DNA of 64,000 bases. Source: Curvibacter gracilis ATCC BAA-807. GTDB taxonomy: Bacteria > Pseudomonadota > Gammaproteobacteria > Burkholderiales > Burkholderiaceae_C. Location: the NCBI RefSeq assembly GCF_000518645.1, contig NZ_JADZ01000023.1:1-64000 (forward strand). The letters are read 5' to 3'. Below are positions 23,559 through 31,100 of this stretch, piece after piece (the first letter of the stretch is position 1; every line of letters starts with the position of its first letter). The position numbers were made by a program, and so were the translations under genes. The notes under the pieces are model-generated. The model saw only the letters and a program-made list of their open reading frames with translations, ran no database searches and had not been told where the DNA came from.

Positions 23559-25724
23559 ATGCTCCCTGCTCAGTGCACCGCCCCCTGGCAGTCCGTGGTG
23601 ACTGGCCACCGTCGCAAACCCCGCCCCCTTTCACGCACCCATCGGCTGGGGGACTGCGCGGGCCGGGGCTTGGTCTGGCTGCTGTGCCTGTTCTCGAGTT
23701 GGGCCTCAGCCCAGATCACCGGCCTCACGCGCTACCCCGTGGGGCCCGACACCCTGCCCCAAGAGATCGTGGCAGGCCCCGACGGCCAGATGTGGTTCAC
23801 CCAGCGCCAACTGGTGGGCAGCACCACCAGCGTGGTGCAACTGGGCCTGGATGGCACCACCCGCGGGACCTACCAGACGGCGGCTTGGGCGGCCGTGCCG
23901 TCCAGACTGGGGGCAGGCACCGACGGCAACATCTGGGTCACCGTCTGGGACGGTGAGGCGATCCGGGTGGCACCCGATGGCACGCAAGCCCGCTTCAGCG
24001 CCCCCGCCTCCGTGGTGGGGTATGCCGGCTGGGCCACCGGCATCACCCCAGGCCCCGATGGGCAGATGTGGATGGTGTTGCAAGGTGGCGTGGCCCGCAT
24101 CGCGCCCGATGGCAGCATGGCGGCGTATCCGATCGCCAGCAGCAGCTACTTCGGCCTCAACGGATCCATCGTCACGGGGCCGGACGGCCAGTTGTGGATT
24201 GCCGACGGCGGCACGGCCCGGATCATCCGCCTGGACCCCAAGACAGGCAACAGCCAGTCCTACCCCCTGCCCGACCCCTCTTCCTACCCCGCCGGGCTCA
24301 CAGCAGGCCCCGACGGACAGGTGTGGTTCACCGTGCCCACGGCCCAACAGATCGGCCGCATCCACCCGGTCGACGGCAGCCTGCAGTTCTTCACCCCACC
24401 GACCTACGCCCCCGCCTCGATCACCGTGGGCCCCGACGGCAACCTCTGGTACGTCACGGCCCAGTACAACGGGCAGAACGTGGTCGGCCGCATCACCCCC
24501 CAGGGACGCATCACCGAGTACCCCGTGCTCAAGGGCAGCAAGGGCAGCAGCATCACCGCCGGGCCCGACGGCAAGCTGTGGCTCACCGAGGAGTTGATCG
24601 ACCCCGTCGCCGGCGGTGTCTCCACCGGCAACATCGTCACCTTCGCCCTGCCGGCCCGGGTGACCGGCCTGGCCACGGGTCCGGGCGGCACGGTCACCCC
24701 CGCCTCGCAGGATCTGCGCATGGGCGTGTCGGCCACCCTGACGCTGAGCCCCGACACGGGGTATCTGGTCGATACCGTGGAGGCCGACCGCTGCGGCCCG
24801 CTGGGCCTCAGCGAACCGGGCACGGTCAGCACGGGGGTGCTGAGCAGCGATTGCACCGTGAGTGCCCGCTTCACGGCCCCCCAATGCAGCGCCAGCCCGG
24901 CGCGGGGCTTTGCCGGCGCGCCGGCGAGCCTGCTCTGCAGCGGTCTGCCGGCCGTGGGGGCGTTGGACATCCCTGGCGCCACCTGCAGCGACACCGTGGA
25001 CGGCCAGGCCACCTGCCTGGGCACGATAGGCCAGACCGATGGCAGCGGCAGCGCCCGCGACGCCCTGGGCCATGCCGTGGCCCTGCCCGCACTGCTGAGC
25101 CCCGTGGCGCCCGCCGTGTGCCAGGCCCGGCCCGCGGCCGGCTTTGCCAACACCCCCGTAGCACTGCGGTGCACCGGGCTGCCGCCCGCAGCCTCGCTGA
25201 GTGTGGCCGGCGCCCAATGCGCGCCCCCCGAGCCCGATGGCAGCGTCTTATGCCAGGGCCTGCTGATGGGCGGTGACCAATCCCTACCGGACGCCGTCAC
25301 CACCCTGGACGACGGCAGCGAAGCCCGCCAGCCCATCGGCTTTGAGACCCTGCCCGGCCCCACCTGCCAGGCCGAGCCCAACCCGGCGCGCAGCGGCACC
25401 CCGATCAGCATCCAATGCAGTGATGTGCCTGCAGGCAGCGTGGCCACGCTGGCCAATGGCGTGTGCGTGGTGGGCAGCGATGGCCAGGCCACCTGCCAGG
25501 GCACGGCCGGCCTGGGGGCTGACGAGCTGGGCCTGAACCCCACGCTCAGCTTCGAGTTGAACGGCGGCACGGCGCGCATCGTCACGCCTTTGGCCCTGCT
25601 CAACGCCCCACCCTCGCCGGCCGACCCGCTGACCCCCGTGCCGACCCTGGGCACCACGGGCTTGGGCGCACTGATCGGTTTGTTGCTGCTTGGCGCCCGC
25701 CGCCAGCGCCAGCGCGGCCGCTGA
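23559..25724 (+). CDS. Secreted NHL/Vgb-like beta-propeller protein with VPTL (IPTL)-CTERM sorting signal
   Basis: This protein of about 721 residues has a hydrophobic export segment (GLVWLLCLFSSWASAQ) after a long basic N-region. It is followed by about seven blades marked by GPDGQMWFTQ-, GTDGNIWVTV- and GPDGNLWYVT-type repeats, similar to virginiamycin B lyase propellers. From about residue 375 come Cys-paired repeat modules (CQARPAAGF, CQAEPNPA types). The C-terminus is VPTLGTTGLGALIGLLLLGARRQRQRGR-like: a PTL motif, a membrane helix and a basic tail, matching the IPTL-CTERM signal processed by an exosortase. Lyase activity is unlikely to be its real role; a cell-surface or matrix function is more plausible. 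The start codon is uncertain because no Shine-Dalgarno is visible. The stop lies two bases from the convergent pbpC stop. Confidence 0.75.
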   Translation: MLPAQCTAPWQSVVTGHRRKPRPLSRTHRLGDCAGRGLVWLLCLFSSWASAQITGLTRYPVGPDTLPQEIVAGPDGQMWFTQRQLVGSTTSVVQLGLDGTTRGTYQTAAWAAVPSRLGAGTDGNIWVTVWDGEAIRVAPDGTQARFSAPASVVGYAGWATGITPGPDGQMWMVLQGGVARIAPDGSMAAYPIASSSYFGLNGSIVTGPDGQLWIADGGTARIIRLDPKTGNSQSYPLPDPSSYPAGLTAGPDGQVWFTVPTAQQIGRIHPVDGSLQFFTPPTYAPASITVGPDGNLWYVTAQYNGQNVVGRITPQGRITEYPVLKGSKGSSITAGPDGKLWLTEELIDPVAGGVSTGNIVTFALPARVTGLATGPGGTVTPASQDLRMGVSATLTLSPDTGYLVDTVEADRCGPLGLSEPGTVSTGVLSSDCTVSARFTAPQCSASPARGFAGAPASLLCSGLPAVGALDIPGATCSDTVDGQATCLGTIGQTDGSGSARDALGHAVALPALLSPVAPAVCQARPAAGFANTPVALRCTGLPPAASLSVAGAQCAPPEPDGSVLCQGLLMGGDQSLPDAVTTLDDGSEARQPIGFETLPGPTCQAEPNPARSGTPISIQCSDVPAGSVATLANGVCVVGSDGQATCQGTAGLGADELGLNPTLSFELNGGTARIVTPLALLNAPPSPADPLTPVPTLGTTGLGALIGLLLLGARRQRQRGR

Positions 25725-25726
25725 AA

Positions 25727-28126
25727 TCAAGGCCGCAGGGCCTGCGCCGCCGCGGTGCGCGACCGCAGCCCGGCACCCCGCACCTCCAGCCGGATCTCAT
25801 CGAGCACCCGGCCCTGGGCATTGGTGAGCTGCATGCGGTGCCGCCCCGGCGAGGGCATCCAGGGCCAGACGGGGCCGCGCCCCACCTCCTGGCCGTCCAG
25901 GCGCCAGCGCAGCCCGGTTTCAGCGCCCTCCGGGGGTGCCACCGCCGTGGCCCGGAAGTTCAAGCGTTGATGGGCCGGCGGAATGTCCGGGTCCAGGGCC
26001 ACGATGGTGCCCGGGGCCGGCTCGGCAATGCGGGCTTCAAGGACAGGGGCGGCCGTGGCGGGGCTGCCCCGCCGCCTGCCCGCGGCACTGGGGGCGGCGC
26101 CGGGCAGCGCCACCACCGAAGGCGCGCGCGCCTCGAACACGGCCTGCTCGGTGCCGGCCAGAAACCACTCGCGCCGCGGCGCCTCCAGCCAGGCCGACAA
26201 GCCCCCCCGGCCCCGGTCATCGCCCGCGCCGGCCGGGGCCTGGGCAAAGCGCACCTCCACCTGCACCAGCCCCGGCGGCGGCGGGGCCTGCAGGCTGGGT
26301 TGGCGGGCGTGCAGGAAATTCATCAGTTCCGCCCACACGGGCGCGGCGCCGGTGGTGCCACTGACATCGTGCATGGGCTTGCCGCTGGCGTTGCCCACCC
26401 ACACCCCCACGGTGTAGCGCTGTGACCAGCCCACGGCCCAGTTGTCGCGCATGTCCTTGCTGGTGCCGGTCTTCACCGCGCTCCAGAAACGGGTGGCCAG
26501 CACGCTGTCGGTGCCGAAGGTCCGGGCCCGGGCGTTGGGGTCGCTCAGGATGTCGCCCACCAGCCAGGCGGCCGCAGGGTCCAGGGCGCGGCGCCAAGGC
26601 CTGGGGCTGGGCTTGGAGCTGAGCCTGGGGCTGGGCGCCGCGCCCGGCCCGGGCAACAGCGGGGGCGCCAATTCGCTGGCCTGGCCGGCATTGGCCAGGG
26701 TACGGTAGGCATTGCTCAGGTCCAGCAGGGGCAGCTCGGGGCTGCCCAGGGCCAGGCTGTAGCCGTAGTAATCGCCGCTTTCGCGCAGCGGCAGGCCTGC
26801 GGCGCGCAGTTGGCGGTGCAGGGCATCGGGCGACACCAGGGCCAGCACACGCACCGCCGGCACATTGAGCGACGAGGCCAGCGCGCCACGCGCCGAGACC
26901 CAGCCCTTGAAGTGGTGGTCGTAGTTCTGCGGGATGTACAGGCCGCCCGGCGTGGGGATGTGGGTCGGCGAATCGTCGAGCAGCGAGGCGGCGGTCAGGC
27001 GCCGTTCGGCCAGGGCCTGCGCGTACAAAAAGGGCTTCAGGGTGGAGCCCACCTGGCGCCGCGCCAGCACGCCATCCACCTCACGGGCCCGGCTCAGGGG
27101 CCCCGACGAGCCCACCCAGGCCAGCACCTCGCCACTGGCGTTGTCCAGCACCACCAGGGCGCCGTCTTCCACATGGCGCCCGGCCAGCTCGTTCAGGTGG
27201 CGTTGCAGGGTCTGCACCGCAAAGCGCTGCAAGGGGGCCCGCACGGTGCTGCGCACGCTGGCCAGCCCGCGCCCGCCCTCGGGCAGGCGTTTGAGCACCT
27301 GGCGCGCCCAGTGCGGGGCCACACCGCTGCTGCCGTCCAGGGCGCGGCGCTGCAAGACACCGGCCACCAGCAGGCCCAGGGCTTCGCAGTCCGGCCTGTC
27401 GGCCTTGCCGGCCTTGTCGGATGGGCTGAGGGCCTGCACCGCGCCCAGCACCCCGCAGGCGCGGCGCGCCACCTGGGCCTCGGGCGCATTGGGGGCCCGC
27501 ACCAGGGCGGTGGCGATGGCCGCCTCGCGCAGGTCCAGGCCCTGCGCTGCCTTGCCAAACAGGGTGCGCGACAGCGCATCGATGCCCACCAACTCACCGC
27601 GAAACGGCAGCAGGTTCAGGTAGGCCTCGAGGATCTGATCCTTGCGCCAGCGCCGCTCCAGCACCTGGGCCGCCACCGTCTGGCCCAGCTTCTGCACCAC
27701 GTTGCGCCCGCCGCTGCGCTGGCGCCAGTCGCCATCGAGCAGGCCGGCCAGTTGCATGGTCACGGTGGACGCGCCCCGGGTGCGGCCATGCCACAGCTGG
27801 CCCCAGGCCGCTGCCGACACCGCCGGCCAATCCACCCCGCTGTGCTCGTAAAAGCGCTTGTCCTCGCTGAGCAGCAAGGCCGTGCGCAGGGCGGGGGACA
27901 CGTCTTCCAGCGCCACCCAGGGGCCCCGGCGCACGGCAGGGTCGGTGCGCACGGTCTGCAGCAATTCGCCGTCGCGGTCCAGCACCTGGGTGTCGCTGGG
28001 GCGGTGCTCGCGGCGCACCTCTTCAAAGCTGGGCAAGGCCTGCACCGCAGGCGCCACCAGCAGGAGCATCAGCCCGGTCAGGGCCGAGGACGCCCAGCGC
28101 AGCCGAGCGCTCACGGTGCGGGTCAT
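25727..28126 (-). CDS. pbpC: Penicillin-binding protein 1C
   Basis: This 799-residue bifunctional peptidoglycan synthase has a membrane anchor near residues 12-30. The GT51 glycosyltransferase has LLLSEDKRFYEHSGVDW (catalytic Glu at 88) and GASTVTMQLAG. The transpeptidase has SxxK at Ser361 (GSTLKPF), SLN at 419-421 and KTGTS at 552-556. The C-terminus (from about 690) is the BiPBP_C domain typical of PBP1C. Its ATG overlaps the yfhM stop as ATGA. The pair is conserved in many proteobacteria, where the macroglobulin is thought to trap proteases that breach the outer membrane while PBP1C repairs the wall. Confidence 0.94.
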   Translation of the reverse strand: MTRTVSARLRWASSALTGLMLLLVAPAVQALPSFEEVRREHRPSDTQVLDRDGELLQTVRTDPAVRRGPWVALEDVSPALRTALLLSEDKRFYEHSGVDWPAVSAAAWGQLWHGRTRGASTVTMQLAGLLDGDWRQRSGGRNVVQKLGQTVAAQVLERRWRKDQILEAYLNLLPFRGELVGIDALSRTLFGKAAQGLDLREAAIATALVRAPNAPEAQVARRACGVLGAVQALSPSDKAGKADRPDCEALGLLVAGVLQRRALDGSSGVAPHWARQVLKRLPEGGRGLASVRSTVRAPLQRFAVQTLQRHLNELAGRHVEDGALVVLDNASGEVLAWVGSSGPLSRAREVDGVLARRQVGSTLKPFLYAQALAERRLTAASLLDDSPTHIPTPGGLYIPQNYDHHFKGWVSARGALASSLNVPAVRVLALVSPDALHRQLRAAGLPLRESGDYYGYSLALGSPELPLLDLSNAYRTLANAGQASELAPPLLPGPGAAPSPRLSSKPSPRPWRRALDPAAAWLVGDILSDPNARARTFGTDSVLATRFWSAVKTGTSKDMRDNWAVGWSQRYTVGVWVGNASGKPMHDVSGTTGAAPVWAELMNFLHARQPSLQAPPPPGLVQVEVRFAQAPAGAGDDRGRGGLSAWLEAPRREWFLAGTEQAVFEARAPSVVALPGAAPSAAGRRRGSPATAAPVLEARIAEPAPGTIVALDPDIPPAHQRLNFRATAVAPPEGAETGLRWRLDGQEVGRGPVWPWMPSPGRHRMQLTNAQGRVLDEIRLEVRGAGLRSRTAAAQALRP

Positions 28127-31100
28127 GGGGCGGCGTCCACCTTCACCACCTCGTTCGGGGCCTCACCGAACATCTCGGGGGCGTACATCGCCTCCACCCG
28201 GCTGGGCGGCAGGGCGAAGCTGCCCACGTTGTTCAGGCGCAGCGTGTATTCGAGCTTGATCGTGCCCTTGGGCAAGTACTCGTAGTAGCTGCGGAAGGCC
28301 TCGAAGCTGCGCTCTTCAAAGGCCGGCCAGGCATTGCCTTGCCGCCGCTCGCCCTGGGTGGCGATCTCTGAATCACGCCCCAGGCCGCTGCCCAGCACGG
28401 TGGCCCCGGCCGGCACCGGGTCGCTCAGCACCACCCAGCTCATGTCGGCGCTGGCATTCACCTCCAGGCTGACGCGCAGCACATCGCCCCGGCTGTAGCG
28501 GCCCTTGACGGCCTGCTCCAGCGCCGTGACGGTCTTGCGGATCTGGTAGCCGGCGTTGACCGGGGCCTGGAGCGGCACCGCAGCCAGCGCCTGCAGGGTG
28601 AGCCAGGGCTTGCCGCTGCCCGCATGGCTGAGCACCAGGGGGGCCTTGGCCCCCTCCGCCGGCCAGGGCAGGTTCAGCGTGTTGTTGCGCCAGCCGCCCG
28701 GGGCCGCGGGGGCGCCGAACCAGGTGGTCTGATGGGCCGCTCCCTGGCTGTCGGCAGGCTTGGCCCGCTCGACCCGGGCCCAGTCCACACTGCCACTGGC
28801 GGCGCCCAGGCTGGCCCGGGTGCTGCCGGTGACCGGTGTGGCCTCGAAGCGGGCCGAGAACTTCTCCAGCGCCAGGCCGCCCCACAGATTGGCCGTGGTG
28901 GTGTGCCAGGCCCCGTTCTGCTGGCGGCCGATGAAACCGGCGGCCAGGCGGCCCAGATCGTCCTTCCAGGCCGGGTCGTCCTGCACGGCCAGCAACAGCC
29001 GGGCGGCATTCACGTCGCCGTTCTGCATCATCCACCACCAGGCGTCGTCGGCCTCGGTGCTGAACACCAGCTTGCTGCCCTGGTAGGACAGGCGCGCCCG
29101 CAAGACCTGGCTGGCCTCGGCCAGGCGCTGCTCACGCTGCGGTACGTCTTTCACGCGGCGCAGGATGTTGTACCAGTCGATCACGGTGTGGGTGGGCCAC
29201 TGGTTGGGCGCCACGCCCACGCTGCCCAGCAGGCGCGCCGGGGCCAGGCCGTAGCGCGACAAGGCCTCGATGGCCGCGATCTTGCGCATGTCCAGGTCCT
29301 TGCGCGGGCTCCAGAAGTCACGGCTGATGCGCCCTTCGACAAAGGCCGTCAGGCCGCGCGCCAGGGGGTCGCGCAGCGCATCGGGCAAGGCGAAGGCCGG
29401 GTTCAGGCCGGCGGCCTCGTCGGTGGCGGCCAGCAGGTAGGCGCTCAGCACATCGCTGCCCCGCTGGGCGTCGCCGTCGCGCGGCGGAAAGTAGCTGGCC
29501 AGACCGTCGCTGTCGAGGTAGGTGGGCATCTGGGCCAGCACGGTCTGCCACAGGCGGGCATCGCGCAGGCCCACGGCCTTGCTGGTCTTCTGCTCCAGGC
29601 AGGCAAAGGGGTAGTTGGCAAACCAGTCGCGCACGCCGGGCAGGCCATCGGCCAGGCGCGGCTGCAGGGCCAGCTTCAGACCGCCGCGACCGGGCAAGGC
29701 ACCCGCCGGGGCGGCCACATCGAGGCTGAAGGGCCCGTCGAGCTGCACCAGGGTGGCCTGGCGCACCGTCAGCGGTGTGAGCGGGATCAGGCGCTGGCTG
29801 GCCTTCAGGGCGTCGCGGGCGCCGCTCAGGCTGTCTTGGGCCTCGACCTCCCACAGCAGGGCCTGGGCGCGGGTCTGGCCCAGTTGGGCGGGTGCGGTCA
29901 CCGTCCAGGCCACTTCGCGCGCCTCGCCGGGCGGGATGTCCAGGGTCTGCGGCGGCGGGGCCAGCAGCGTGGCACGCGCGCTGACCTGCACCTTCATGGG
30001 CTTGGCGGTGGTGTTGCGCAAGGTGAACTGGGCGCGGTACTGGTCGTCCTCGCGCACCAGCGGCGGCAGGCCGCTGATGATCTGCAGGTCCTGCGTGACG
30101 CGGATCGCGGCCTGCCCGGTGCCGAACAGGCCGGCCCCCGCGTCGGCCACCGCCACCACCTGGAAGGTGGTGATGGCGTCGTTCAGGGGCACCTTGAGCG
30201 TGGCCTGGCCCTGGGCATCGAGCTGCACCCGCGGCTGCCACAGCAGCAGGGTGTCCAGCAGCTCACGGGTGTTGCTGCGCCCGCCACCGCCGCCCGCAGG
30301 CACGGCCTTGCGGCCGTAGTGGCGCCGCCCCACGATCTCCATCTGGGCGGTCGAGGTCTCCACGCCCCAGGCGCGGCGTTGCAGCATGGCGTCCAGCACA
30401 TTCCAGCTGGTGTTGGGCATCAGCTCCAGCAAGGCCTGGTCGACCACGGCCACGGCCACTTCGGCGTTGGCGGCAGGCCGGCCATCGGGCAAACGGGCTT
30501 GCAACGTGACCTGCGCCTGGCCCCGCACCCCGTAGCCGGGCTTGTCGGTGCTCACCTTCACCTCGATGCGGTGCGCCGCCGTGCCCACCCGCAGCTCGGC
30601 CAGGCCCAGGCGGAAGGCAGGCTTGCTGAGGTCGACCAGGGCCGAGGGGGCCACGTACTCACGCCCCTCGAACCAGAACGCGGTCCACCACTCGCGCGGG
30701 GTCTTGTAGCCCCAGGTGAACAAGCTGTACCAGGGCACCTCGCGCAGGCGCCCGCGCAGCGCCAGCACGCTGACATACACATTGGGGCCCCAGCCGGGCT
30801 GCACCTTGAGCTGCACCGTGGGGTCCTGCCCGTTGAGCTGCACCACCTCGGAGTGCAACACCCCCTCGCGCTCGACCGACACCAGGGCCGTGGCGTAGCG
30901 GAAGGGCATGCGCACCTGCAGCCGGGCGGTTTCACCGGGCTGGTAGCTCTTCTTTTCGGGCAGCACGTCGATGCGGTCGTGGTTGTCACCGCCAAACCAC
31001 AGCTCACCCTGGCGCGTGATCCACACCGTGCCGGCCGCCTGGGCCTCATGGCCCTGAGCGTCCTTGGCGGTCACCACCAGTTCCACCTCGCCGGCTTCGC

